From contig NZ_JACZCS010000001.1 in the NCBI RefSeq assembly GCF_014904745.1, forward strand, positions 124,001 to 188,000: 64,000 nt of DNA, in the 5' to 3' direction. Shown here in pieces: positions 1 through 9,075 of this stretch (its first letter is position 1; each line of letters starts with the position of its first letter). Made by a program: the position numbers and the translations under genes. A model generated the notes under the pieces. The model did no database searches. It saw only the letters and a list, made by a program, of their open reading frames with translations, and had not been told where the DNA came from. The DNA comes from Oricola nitratireducens (lineage in GTDB: Bacteria > Pseudomonadota > Alphaproteobacteria > Rhizobiales > Rhizobiaceae).

Positions 1-117
1 CTGAACCGGCGGGCGCGATGCGCGGCGGACCGGCTCGCGTTTCAGGGCGCCGTCCGCTCAGCGAAGAGGTACCGACCGGACGGCTTGCGCGGAATTCCCC
101 GATATTTGCGGGAGGAA

Positions 118-447
118 CTAGCCCGCCGGCTTGAAGTGGGACGCCAATTGCCCCGCCTTCTTCTGGGCGGCGGTGAATTCCGCGCTGGTATAGGCACGGA
201 TCGTCTTGAGATTGGAAACGGTGCCCGACGCCCCTGCGACCATGAGCGCGGGGACGATGTCGGCACTGTCCGGGCCCTCGACGACCATCATGAAATCATT
301 GTCGCCGCTGGTCAGGAAATAGGACTCAAGCTTCGCGCCCGCCGCTTCGACAAGAGGCCGGGTCGAGGCCTCACGGTCGGAGGGATTGGCAATCATCCCC
401 TTCATCGCTGCGGACGTATAATTTCCCGTGATAATGAAACGCGGCAT
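118..447 (-). CDS. GYD domain protein
   Basis: This encodes a small cytoplasmic protein of 109 residues that resembles the GYD family, a compact alpha/beta fold related to dimeric ferredoxin-like barrels. The N-terminus MPRFIITGNYTSAAMKGM and the central segment with LESYFLTSGDNDFMMVVEGP match the usual pattern of the family. The ATG at 447 is preceded by a strong GGGAGGA ribosome site, which is why I prefer it to a longer frame that begins 28 codons upstream. The biochemical role of the family is not established. It stands alone, divergent from the DUF1294 gene, and its leader holds a GC-rich hairpin at 466-484. Confidence 0.8.
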   Translation of the reverse strand: MPRFIITGNYTSAAMKGMIANPSDREASTRPLVEAAGAKLESYFLTSGDNDFMMVVEGPDSADIVPALMVAGASGTVSNLKTIRAYTSAEFTAAQKKAGQLASHFKPAG

Positions 448-753
448 GTTTAATCCTCCCGTGTCCCCGGCGTTCGGCGCCGGGAGCATTTTTCTCGTTC
501 CGCGTGATTGCGGAACTCGGAATCCTATCACGACCGATCTGGTTTACCTAACGGAAGACCAGGCATGCCAAACGCCGGGTCGGCGGAAGTCATCCGCATG
601 CCCGGCCAGTTCAAGCCGTATCACATTCACTCAATGTTCGAGTACGTCACGGTCGACGGCGGGGGCAAGAAACCGAACCTCCGGAAGGCCCTTGGCTGCG
701 GCCGGCCAATCGCCGATCCTGGGGCGCAAATCTGTAACAGGCACCGGCCAACA
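448..753. other. 306-bp intergenic region with two hairpins
   Basis: I see no convincing gene here. It separates divergent genes. Two inverted repeats are visible. CCCGGCG/CGCCGGG at 466-484 has a five-base loop and is followed by five T residues on the plus strand. GTTCCGC/GCGGAAC at 497-516 has a six-base loop. Either could be a leader hairpin or an operator for the GYD gene. An open frame running through from 508 looks like chance upstream extension of the DUF1294 gene. Confidence 0.4.
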
Positions 754-1089
754 ATGGAATTTCCCGATCCTGCCGAACCGTGGGGATTAGCCGCAGCAGC
801 GCTACTGTGCGTCAATCTTTTCGCATTCGGAGCTTTCGCCTGGGACAAGGCGGCAGCGCGGCGTGGCGCCTGGCGAATCCGCGAAAGCACCCTGCTCGGA
901 CTTGCATTGGCCGGCGGCATATTCGGCGCGCTCGCGGGCCAAAGGCTGTTGCGCCACAAGACGCGCAAGGAGCCTTTCCGCACCAAGCTCTATTCGATCG
1001 CGGGGCTGCAGGCGGCCATCGCCCTCCTGCTCGCAGTGCCGCAGAGCCGGACCTGGATTTTCGAGACCGTCGCCCGCGCGGCGGGTTAG
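754..1089 (+). CDS. DUF1294 family membrane protein
   Basis: The product has 111 residues and matches the DUF1294 family of small inner-membrane proteins of unknown function. Diagnostic features are the NLFAFGAFAWDKAAAR segment near residue 25, a WRI-E pair, the GGIFGALAGQRLLRHKTRK stretch, and a third hydrophobic helix near the C-terminus. Three transmembrane segments are expected. I placed the start at the ATG at 754 because the family begins just before the first helix. The ribosome site there is weak, so the start is less certain than the identity. It converges with the cytochrome gene. Confidence 0.8.
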   Translation: MEFPDPAEPWGLAAAALLCVNLFAFGAFAWDKAAARRGAWRIRESTLLGLALAGGIFGALAGQRLLRHKTRKEPFRTKLYSIAGLQAAIALLLAVPQSRTWIFETVARAAG

Positions 1090-1133
1090 ATCATGCCGGC
1101 GCCCGACATCCGAGCAGAAAGGGTCGCGGCCTT

Positions 1134-1454
1134 TCAGCTGTTTTCCAGCGACCGGATATAGGCAACAAGGGCATCCAGATTCGCCTTCATCATGTATTCG
1201 TGGAATTCCGGCATCAGGACGCTATGGCCCGGATTCAGGATCCGCATGCGAATGATGTCAGGGTCCATGTAGATGGCAATGGCTTTAAAGCTCGGCGGAA
1301 AAAGCTTGAATGCGCCGCCTGGCGCAATGTTGTGGCACTGACTGCAGTTCGCCTCGGCGAGTGATTTACCCAACCCCACATCGCCACTGTCTTGTGCGTG
1401 AGCAACCGATGTCAGGCACATAACCGCTGCCAAAGCCGATACAAATCTAACCAT
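1134..1454 (-). CDS. Small periplasmic c-type cytochrome
   Basis: The 106-residue precursor has an N-terminal Sec signal peptide ending near AHA-Q at residue 20, one haem-attachment motif CSQCH near residue 40, and a Met in VLMPEF near residue 80 as the likely sixth iron ligand. It is therefore a class I monohaem cytochrome c exported to the periplasm, where it would carry electrons to an oxidase or reductase. The redox partner is not apparent from its neighbours. A GGGAGGA-type ribosome site precedes the ATG. An FNR/FixK-like palindrome at 1521-1540 suggests induction when oxygen is low. Confidence 0.88.
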   Translation of the reverse strand: MVRFVSALAAVMCLTSVAHAQDSGDVGLGKSLAEANCSQCHNIAPGGAFKLFPPSFKAIAIYMDPDIIRMRILNPGHSVLMPEFHEYMMKANLDALVAYIRSLENS

Positions 1455-1501
1455 TCCATCCTCCCGTTTTGTGCGCTGTTCTTGCTGGCAACGGAAGAAT
1501 T

Positions 1502-1513
1502 GGTAAATTTACC
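1502..1513. promoter_or_regulatory. 12-bp perfect palindrome in the cytochrome promoter region
   Basis: GGTAAATTTACC is perfectly self-complementary and lies between the FNR-like box and the cytochrome start, about where the core promoter should be. It may be an operator for a second regulator. I cannot name the regulator. Confidence 0.4.
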
Positions 1514-1520
1514 CTAGAGG

Positions 1521-1540
1521 TCATTGACCGCCATCAATGA
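1521..1540 (-). promoter_or_regulatory. FNR/FixK-type binding box
   Basis: The sequence TCATTGACCGCCATCAATGA has perfect 7-bp arms around a six-base spacer. Its core TTGA-N6-TCAA is the consensus for FNR, FnrL and FixK in alphaproteobacteria. Its centre lies about 76 bp upstream of the cytochrome c start codon, compatible with activation from near position -41 of a promoter. The Dabb gene on the other side ends by 1592 and reads away, so the cytochrome gene is the only sensible target. Confidence 0.72.
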
Positions 1541-1591
1541 CGTGGCGCAGCGTTCGCCAAGTCATCCTGACCGCTCGACAGGCGAAATATC

Positions 1592-1903
1592 TTACTCCGT
1601 CTCCAGATCGGCGACGAAGATACCCTCATAACCGCCCTTGCAGGCAGCGATCAGCATCGAACCGGCGCGGACATGGACTGGATGTTCCTCATAGGCGAGG
1701 TGGGCATCGCGGTCCTCGAAGACGGCGACAAAACCGAAGTGATAGTCCGGCGACTTGCCCTCGTAATCCATGTTCGGACCCCAGGACAATTCGACCATGC
1801 CGTCGATCTCGTCGACGAGGCCCGAGAGCAACTCCATCGCCTCCTCGACCGGCCGCATCTGCAGCGGCGAATGCAGGGAGAGGAAGACGCAGTGCTGGAT
1901 CAT
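1592..1903 (-). CDS. Dabb (stress-responsive A/B barrel) protein
   Basis: This 103-residue protein begins MIQHCVFLSL and has the alternating strand/helix pattern of the Dabb family, small dimeric barrels found in bacteria and plants. The last third contains HPVHVRAGSMLIAACKGGY, with a conserved histidine. The ATG at 1903 follows a CCGGAG ribosome site and lies 23 bp beyond the LacI stop codon. It is thus the last gene of the long catabolic operon. Related barrels act as cyclases or monooxygenase-like enzymes, but this one may simply bind an intermediate. Confidence 0.78.
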   Translation of the reverse strand: MIQHCVFLSLHSPLQMRPVEEAMELLSGLVDEIDGMVELSWGPNMDYEGKSPDYHFGFVAVFEDRDAHLAYEEHPVHVRAGSMLIAACKGGYEGIFVADLETE

Positions 1904-1926
1904 GGTTTTCTCCGGAGGATGGCGGT

Positions 1927-2934
1927 TCAAAGGCCGAGGCTGGACTGGCGGGCAACGAGCCCAACGCTGGCGAAATCCTTTTCGGGCGGCCGTTTGCCGG
2001 TTTCCAGCCATTCAAGCATGGTTGCCGCGGAGCGCCGTCCGAAGCTGCCGACGTCGCAACGCACCGAGGACAACTGCGGATAGACCAGCGCGCATTCCTC
2101 GATGTCGTCGAAACCGACGAGGCGGAAATCGCTGCCCACCTCGACGCCGCATTGGGCAAAGCCCGACAGCATGCCGAGGGCGGCGAGATCGTTAAAACAG
2201 ACGGCGGCATCGATATCCGGATGGTCACGCGCGAGCGTCAGCGCGATGTCGCGGCCGAAGCCGCGCGACGGGCGGCCGTGGAAGGTCACCGGCTCGATGC
2301 CGTGTTCGGCCATGACCGCCAGATAGCCCGACATGCGCTCGGCCGTGACGGGCCGGTCCTGCAGCCCGCCGACAAAGGCGATGTGCCGGGCGCCGAGATC
2401 GACGAGATGGCGCGCCGCCAGCCGGCCGCCGGTCGCGTAATCGAGCGAGGCGAAGGGAAAGAGGTCGGTGCGTTCGTCGATCATGCGCAGGACCTGCAAC
2501 GCCGGGATGCCGGCGCGTTCGATCCGCGTGAAGATCGCGCCGTCGTCGCCATAAGCGGGCGAGATAACGAGCGCGGAGACGCCATGCTCGATCATCGAGC
2601 CGATCACCTGCGCCTGGATCTGCTGATCCTCATCGGTGTTTGCGATGACGGTGGCGAAGCCGTGGCTGGCGAAGGTCATCTGCGCGCTGGTGGCGAATTC
2701 GGTGAAGAAGGGGTTGCGCAGGTCGTTGATGACGAGGCCGATCAGTCCGACATCGGCGCCGCGCAGGTTCGCCGCCGAGCGGTTGTAGACATAGTTCAGT
2801 TCTGCCATCGAGCGCTCGACGGTCTCGCGCGTCTCCTTCCTGACCAGCGGGCTGTTCTGCAGGACGAGCGAAACCGTCGACTTCGACACGCCGGCGTGGC
2901 GCGCGACATCAACGATGGTCGGCCGCTTGTTCAT
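1927..2934 (-). CDS. LacI-family transcriptional regulator
   Basis: The 335-residue protein has a LacI-type helix-turn-helix at residues 4-25 (TIVDVARHAGVSKSTVSLVL), the hinge helix near NRSAANLRG, and a periplasmic-binding-protein-like effector domain from about residue 60 (GLIGLVINDLRNPFF). It lies 12 bp after the DUF993 gene as the penultimate gene of the catabolic operon, so it probably represses its own operon. The natural targets are the two CG-centred palindromes at 17111-17126 and 17146-17159. The effector is not predictable beyond a sugar or sugar-like compound. Confidence 0.93.
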   Translation of the reverse strand: MNKRPTIVDVARHAGVSKSTVSLVLQNSPLVRKETRETVERSMAELNYVYNRSAANLRGADVGLIGLVINDLRNPFFTEFATSAQMTFASHGFATVIANTDEDQQIQAQVIGSMIEHGVSALVISPAYGDDGAIFTRIERAGIPALQVLRMIDERTDLFPFASLDYATGGRLAARHLVDLGARHIAFVGGLQDRPVTAERMSGYLAVMAEHGIEPVTFHGRPSRGFGRDIALTLARDHPDIDAAVCFNDLAALGMLSGFAQCGVEVGSDFRLVGFDDIEECALVYPQLSSVRCDVGSFGRRSAATMLEWLETGKRPPEKDFASVGLVARQSSLGL

Positions 2935-2946
2935 TGTCGTTGGCCC

Positions 2947-4110
2947 TCAGCCCATTCCGTGCAGGCGCAGAAGCGTCGTCATGCGCTCCACCGCCAGATC
3001 GGGCTGCGTCAGCAGCCGCGCCTTGTCGGCGAGACGGAACACCTCGGCATAATGGGTGATTTCGCGCGAGGATTGGAAGCCTCCCGGCATGATGAAGTGG
3101 CTTTGTGCGCCGTTTAGCCACGCCATGAAGGCGATGCCCGCCTTGTAGAAGCGCGTCGGCGCCTTGAAGATCTCGCGCGACAGCGGAACCGTCGGCGCGA
3201 AAAGCGCGTGATAGGTTGCCATGTCGCCCTTCGCCAGCGCCTCGAGCGCCTGGCTCGCCGCCGGCGCGATCGCCGCGAAGATGCCGAGCAGGGCATGGGA
3301 ATAGTGGCTGCCGTCACCGGCGATCAGGTCGGCATAGTTGAAGTCGTCGCCGGTATAGAGGCGGACGCCTTCCGGCAGTCGCGCGCGGAAGGCTTCCTCG
3401 TGGGCCTGATCGAGCAGCGATATCTTGATGCCGTCGACCTTGGCCGGGTTGGCCTGAATGATCGCCAGCACGGCGTCCGAGGCTTTCGCCACGTCGGTCG
3501 AGCCCCAGTAGCCGGACAGCGCCGGATCGAACATGTCGCCAAGCCAGTGCAGGATGACGGGTTCGGCGGCCTGGCCGATTAGCATGCCGTAGACACGGGC
3601 ATAGGTTTCCGCATCGGCGCCCATCGCCGGAAAGGCGCGCGAGGCCATGAGGATGACCTGCCCGCCGGCCGCCTCGATGGCCTCCATCTGCTCCGAATAG
3701 GCGGCGATCAGCGCCGCTTCGTCCTTGAGGTCCGATAGCTCGACGTGATCGGTTCCCGCGCCGCAGGCGACACGGGGTTTCAGCGGATGGCCTTTCGCAT
3801 CGCGCATGGTGCGCTCGATGAGTTCCTTCGCCGTCAGCCAGTCGACGCCCATGCCGCGCTGGGCTGTGTCCATCGCCTCGGCGAGACCGAGACCCTGGTC
3901 CCACAGCCAGTGGCGGAAGCGCAGCGTGTTGTCCCAGTCGACCGCCGGGCGGCCTCCGGCCCAGGGATCGCGCTCGGCGAGCGGGTCCGACACGACATGC
4001 GCGGCGGCAAAGGCGGTCCGTGTCAGCGGCACGGCGGGCGCGCGCGGGACGAGCGCATCGCCGCTCGGCGTATAGTCTTCGAGGGTTCCGGCATAGGTTG
4101 GCAGGCGCAT
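2947..4110 (-). CDS. DUF993 protein, aldolase-like (dihydrodipicolinate synthase superfamily)
   Basis: The 387-residue product matches DUF993, a group of predicted TIM-barrel proteins distantly related to dihydrodipicolinate synthase. The segment GIKISLLD near residue 230 puts a lysine where class I aldolases of this superfamily form a Schiff base, and YTGDDFNY follows at the next strand. The chemistry has not been established to my knowledge. Four bases separate it from the GMC gene upstream, so it is cotranscribed. In this operon it is the best candidate for a carbon-carbon bond cleaving step, which is inference. Confidence 0.82.
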   Translation of the reverse strand: MRLPTYAGTLEDYTPSGDALVPRAPAVPLTRTAFAAAHVVSDPLAERDPWAGGRPAVDWDNTLRFRHWLWDQGLGLAEAMDTAQRGMGVDWLTAKELIERTMRDAKGHPLKPRVACGAGTDHVELSDLKDEAALIAAYSEQMEAIEAAGGQVILMASRAFPAMGADAETYARVYGMLIGQAAEPVILHWLGDMFDPALSGYWGSTDVAKASDAVLAIIQANPAKVDGIKISLLDQAHEEAFRARLPEGVRLYTGDDFNYADLIAGDGSHYSHALLGIFAAIAPAASQALEALAKGDMATYHALFAPTVPLSREIFKAPTRFYKAGIAFMAWLNGAQSHFIMPGGFQSSREITHYAEVFRLADKARLLTQPDLAVERMTTLLRLHGMG

Positions 4111-4113
4111 GGT

Positions 4114-5700
4114 TCAGGCCCCGTGATCAGCGCGGATCATGTCGGCGGCTTTCTCGCCGATCATGATCGCAGCGGCATTGGTGTTGGAGGAAATGACGGT
4201 CGGCATGATCGAGGCGTCGGCGACGCGCAGTCCCTCGATGCCGTTGAAGCGCAGGCGGGTGTCGACCACTGCGGCATCGTCAGGACCCATCCGGCAGGTG
4301 CCGGCGGCATGGTGCGACGTTTTCGAATGCTCGCAGATGAAGGCGAAATAGTCCTCGTCGCTTTTCACGCCGGGCCCGGGCAGGCGCTCGGCCTTGATGA
4401 AGGGCTTGAGCGGCGCCTGCGCCAGGATCCTCTGCGCAAGCTTCAGCCCCTCGATGGAAAGTTCGCGGTCGCGCGGGTCGGCGAGGTAGTTCGGGTCGAT
4501 CAGCGGCGCGGCGGACGGATCGGCACTTTGCAGCCGGACCGAGCCACGAGAGCGCGGGCGCAGGTAACAGGCGTTGAGCGTCACGCCGCCATCGGGCATT
4601 GCGGCGACGCCGGACTCGATGCCGGTGCCGAGGCCGAGATGGAGCTGGACGTCAGGCGAACGCGCCTCCGGATCGGCGTACCAGAAGCCGCCCGTCTCGA
4701 AGAGCGAAGACGCGACGGGGCCGCGCTTCGTCAGCAAATACTGGATGCCTGCCACGGCGGACCATAGCGGCTTCGCGTAGCGGTCGTAGGTATGCGGTCC
4801 GGTGACCTCGCAGATCGCGTAGAGGTCGAGATGGTCCTGCAGGTTCGAACCGACTTGCGGCTGATCGAAGACGACGGGAATGCCGAGGTCGGACAAGTGA
4901 TCCGCCGGGCCGATACCGGAAAGCTGAAGGATGCGCGGCGAACCGATGGCGCCGGAAGACAGGATCACTTCCGACGATGCCGTCAGCCGTGTGCAGTCGG
5001 TCAGCTCGACACCGACGGCGCGCCCGTTCTCGACAACGATGCGGCGAACCTGCGCCCCGGTGCGCACCGTCAGGTTCTTCCGGCCCCGGTTCGGCGCGAG
5101 ATAGGCCATCGCCGCCGACGAGCGTCGGGCATTGCGCTGGGTGAGCTGGTAAAAACAGACGCCGTCCTGCTTTTCGCCGGTCACGTCCTTGTTGCGCGGG
5201 ATACCGAGTTTCGCGGCGGCCTCGAAATAGGCCTCGCAGATCGGCAGCGGCGCACGCGGCTGCGACACGCCGAGCGGCCCGCCCTTGCCGTGATATTTGT
5301 CGTCATATGTATCGTTGTCCTCGGCTTTCCTGAAAAAGGGCAGCACATCTTCGTAGCCCCAGCCGTCGCAGCCCATCTGCCGCCACTCGTCGTAATCGAG
5401 CGCGTTACCGCGGGTGTAGATCTGCGCGTTGATCGCCGATCCGCCGCCGATCACCTTGGCCTGGGTGTAGCGGAAGACACGATTGTTCATGTGGCGCTGC
5501 GGCACGGTGGACCAGCCCCACGAGCCGATGCCCTTGGTCATTTTCGCGAAACCTGCGGGCAGATGATAGAACGGATGCCAGTCGCGGCCGCCGGCTTCGA
5601 GAAGGAGGACTTTCGCGGCCGGATTCTCGGACAGCCGCGCGGCGAGAACACAACCGGCCGAGCCGCCGCCGATGATGATGAAGTCGTAGGTCTCAGCCAT
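4114..5700 (-). CDS. GMC-family FAD-dependent dehydrogenase, choline dehydrogenase-like
   Basis: The 528-residue protein starts with the Rossmann motif IIIGGGSAGCVLAARLSE and has the second GMC signature KVIGGGSAINAQIYTRG near residue 85. The C-terminal domain carries SHHAAGTCRMG near residue 470 and SNTNAAAIMIGEKAADMI at the end, supplying the catalytic His and the Asn. It should oxidise a primary alcohol to an aldehyde with FAD, passing electrons to the quinone pool or oxygen. The length is normal for the AlkJ/BetA group. The exact alcohol is unknown. Confidence 0.9.
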   Translation of the reverse strand: MAETYDFIIIGGGSAGCVLAARLSENPAAKVLLLEAGGRDWHPFYHLPAGFAKMTKGIGSWGWSTVPQRHMNNRVFRYTQAKVIGGGSAINAQIYTRGNALDYDEWRQMGCDGWGYEDVLPFFRKAEDNDTYDDKYHGKGGPLGVSQPRAPLPICEAYFEAAAKLGIPRNKDVTGEKQDGVCFYQLTQRNARRSSAAMAYLAPNRGRKNLTVRTGAQVRRIVVENGRAVGVELTDCTRLTASSEVILSSGAIGSPRILQLSGIGPADHLSDLGIPVVFDQPQVGSNLQDHLDLYAICEVTGPHTYDRYAKPLWSAVAGIQYLLTKRGPVASSLFETGGFWYADPEARSPDVQLHLGLGTGIESGVAAMPDGGVTLNACYLRPRSRGSVRLQSADPSAAPLIDPNYLADPRDRELSIEGLKLAQRILAQAPLKPFIKAERLPGPGVKSDEDYFAFICEHSKTSHHAAGTCRMGPDDAAVVDTRLRFNGIEGLRVADASIMPTVISSNTNAAAIMIGEKAADMIRADHGA

Positions 5701-5712
5701 TGCCGTTGATCC

Positions 5713-6471
5713 TCACAGCCGCGATATCGACAAGCCGCCGTCGACCGGTATGACCGCACCGTTGGCAAAGGCCATCTGTCCGGTGGCGAGCGGAACGACG
5801 ACCGAGCCGATATCGGAAGGCTGGCCCCAGCGCCCGGCCGGCACCAATCCGCCCTCGATGCGCGCGGTGTATTTGTCCTTGACGCCCGCCGTCATGCCGG
5901 TCTCGATGATGCCGGGGCGCAGTTCGAAGACGCCGATGCCGAGCGGCGCGAGCCTCACGGCGAAGAGCTCCGCCATCATCGCCGCGCCGGCCTTGGAGAT
6001 GCAGTACTCGGCGCGCTCGATCGAAACCATGGCTGCGCTGACGGAGGTGACGAAGACGATGGAGCGATATGTACCGGTCTCGCGTGCAGCCATGCGCTTC
6101 GCCGTCTCCTGGGCGAGGAAGAAGGCGCCGCGCAGATTGACGTCGAGGACGAAGTCGAAGTTCTCCGGCGCGATATCGAGCATGTCGCCGCGCACCTTCG
6201 CCGGGACGCCGGCGTTGGACACGAGGCAATCGACCGCGCCGAGATCGGCTTCGACGGAGTCGAGCAGAGCGGGGACATTTTCGATCTCCCGAAGATCGTG
6301 GCAGTAGTAGCGCGCGTCCGCTCCCAGTCGTTGCAGAGCCGAAACGACTCCTGCATCATCGGGCGTGCTGCGCGACGCGAGGGCGACGGAGAAGCCGGCT
6401 TCGACCAGCGCCTCGGCGATGCCGAGACCGATGCCCTGCTGGCCCCCGGTGATGAGTGCGACCGGCTTCAT
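5713..6471 (-). CDS. Short-chain dehydrogenase/reductase
   Basis: This 252-residue enzyme is a classical SDR: the cofactor motif TGGQQGIGLGIA at residues 8-19, NAG near residue 90, a catalytic serine in VTSVSA and the YCISK catalytic pair near residue 160. It ends IPVDGGL like most family members. The motif suggests an NAD(P)-dependent alcohol or ketone dehydrogenase. The ATG at 6471 overlaps the stop codon of the GMC gene upstream by four bases (ATGA), indicating translational coupling. In the operon it would interconvert a hydroxyl and a keto group. Confidence 0.9.
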   Translation of the reverse strand: MKPVALITGGQQGIGLGIAEALVEAGFSVALASRSTPDDAGVVSALQRLGADARYYCHDLREIENVPALLDSVEADLGAVDCLVSNAGVPAKVRGDMLDIAPENFDFVLDVNLRGAFFLAQETAKRMAARETGTYRSIVFVTSVSAAMVSIERAEYCISKAGAAMMAELFAVRLAPLGIGVFELRPGIIETGMTAGVKDKYTARIEGGLVPAGRWGQPSDIGSVVVPLATGQMAFANGAVIPVDGGLSISRL

Positions 6472-7952
6472 GCGGTAAGATCCTTCCTGATTGTGTCGGC
6501 GGCGCGCAGCGCCATGGCGGCGACGGTCAGCGCCGGATTGACGGCGGCCGATGTCGGCAGGCAGGCGGCGTCGGCGACAAAGAGATTGGGGTGATCCCAA
6601 GTGCGGCACTCGGGATCGAGCGCCGAAGACGACGGATCGGAGCCGATGCGGACCGTGCCGCACTGGTGCGACGGCACCCGGCCGTCGAAAAGGCGGGAGA
6701 GCACGACCGGGAAGCCGGCGGCACGCATCGTCGCCTTGATCCTTGCGACAAGGCGATTGTGGGCGACCATGTTGGAGCGACGCCAGATCAGCTGGATATC
6801 CGATCCGTTCAGGACGATGCGGCTTTCCGGATCCGGAATGTCCTCGGAGATGGCGTAGAGATCGATGGCATGGCCGGATATGTAGCCGGCTACAGGTTTC
6901 GGCAGAAACTTGACATTGGCCCGCAGGATGTCAGGCACGACACGGCCAAGCAGCTGGATATTGCCGAGCGGCGGGCCGCCCTCGCCGTCGGATAAATACC
7001 AGTCATTGATGCCGAAGGTCTTCTGGTAGACAGAATCGTTGCGGAAGCGCGGATCGAAGGCAATCAGCGCGCTGGCATTGTGGTTCATGAAGCAGCGGCC
7101 GACCTGATCGGACGTATTGGCGAGACCGGAGGCCAACAGCAGCACCGCCGACTGGACGGCGCCGGCGCAAAGCGCGACGACGCGCGGCGTCAGGCTATGC
7201 GTCTCGCCGTCCTTCTCGTAGACAACCTCGGTCACGCGTTTGCCGTCGGGACCGGTCTTCAGGTGGGTGACGCGGGCATTGGTGACGAGTTCGACATTGT
7301 CATGCGCGAGCGCCTCGGCGAGGCCGCAGGTCTCGGCGTCCATCTTGCCGGATCGGGTATCGGGATAACCGTCCCAGCCGGTCATGCCGCCTTTCAGCCA
7401 GCGGTCGATATCGATGCCGAGCGGCAGGGTGAAGGGATGGACGCCGGCCTTTTGCAGACGGGCGCGCACCGTTGCGATCGCGGGTTCGTCGGGGACCGGC
7501 GGAAAGGGGAGCGGGCCGGCATGTTCGGGCTCGGTCGGGTCGGAGACGACGTCGCCATGCACCCGGTAAAGCGCCTCGGCCTTGTCGTACCAGGGCGCGA
7601 GTTCGTCATAGGAAAACGGCCAGGCCGGCGAGACACCCTCGGCGTGCTGCATCTCGGCGAAATCCTGCGCCCGGTAGCGGATCAGAACCGCGCCATAGAG
7701 CTTGGTATTGCCGCCGACGTGATAATAGTTGCCGGGCGAAAAACGCCTGCCGGCTTCGTCAAGCCAAGTCTCGTCGGAGAGGAAGGCGCTATTGCGGAAG
7801 ATCCGGTTCGGATCGCGCGCCGGAGCGTCGTCGGGGATTTGGCGGCCACGCTCGAGGATGACGATGCGCGCGCCCGTCGGCGCGAGGCCGGCGGCGAGCG
7901 TCGCGCCGCCCATGCCGCTGCCGATGACGACGATTTCCGGGGAAGAGTGCAT
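6468..7952 (-). CDS. Second GMC oxidoreductase, sugar/glucoside dehydrogenase type
   Basis: The 494-residue flavoprotein begins with IVVIGSGMGGATLAAGLA and contains the GNTKLYGAVLIRYRAQDF region of the more divergent GMC branch that includes pyranose oxidases and glucoside 3-dehydrogenases. VPSHQCGTVRIGSDP near residue 425 carries the catalytic His, and SAAVNPALTVAAMALR the closing motif. It differs clearly from the choline dehydrogenase-like GMC enzyme of the same operon, so the two probably oxidise different positions or intermediates. I see no signal peptide, so a cytoplasmic location is likely. Confidence 0.85.
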   Translation of the reverse strand: MHSSPEIVVIGSGMGGATLAAGLAPTGARIVILERGRQIPDDAPARDPNRIFRNSAFLSDETWLDEAGRRFSPGNYYHVGGNTKLYGAVLIRYRAQDFAEMQHAEGVSPAWPFSYDELAPWYDKAEALYRVHGDVVSDPTEPEHAGPLPFPPVPDEPAIATVRARLQKAGVHPFTLPLGIDIDRWLKGGMTGWDGYPDTRSGKMDAETCGLAEALAHDNVELVTNARVTHLKTGPDGKRVTEVVYEKDGETHSLTPRVVALCAGAVQSAVLLLASGLANTSDQVGRCFMNHNASALIAFDPRFRNDSVYQKTFGINDWYLSDGEGGPPLGNIQLLGRVVPDILRANVKFLPKPVAGYISGHAIDLYAISEDIPDPESRIVLNGSDIQLIWRRSNMVAHNRLVARIKATMRAAGFPVVLSRLFDGRVPSHQCGTVRIGSDPSSSALDPECRTWDHPNLFVADAACLPTSAAVNPALTVAAMALRAADTIRKDLTA

Positions 7953-7958
7953 GGACGG

Positions 7959-9071
<1,113 letters not shown>

Positions 9072-9075
9072 GGTC

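Noticed and set aside
1-117. Possible coding sequence at the left edge
   Set aside because: The frames here are short and extend antisense to the GYD gene. Nothing recognisable is seen in the first 117 bases.
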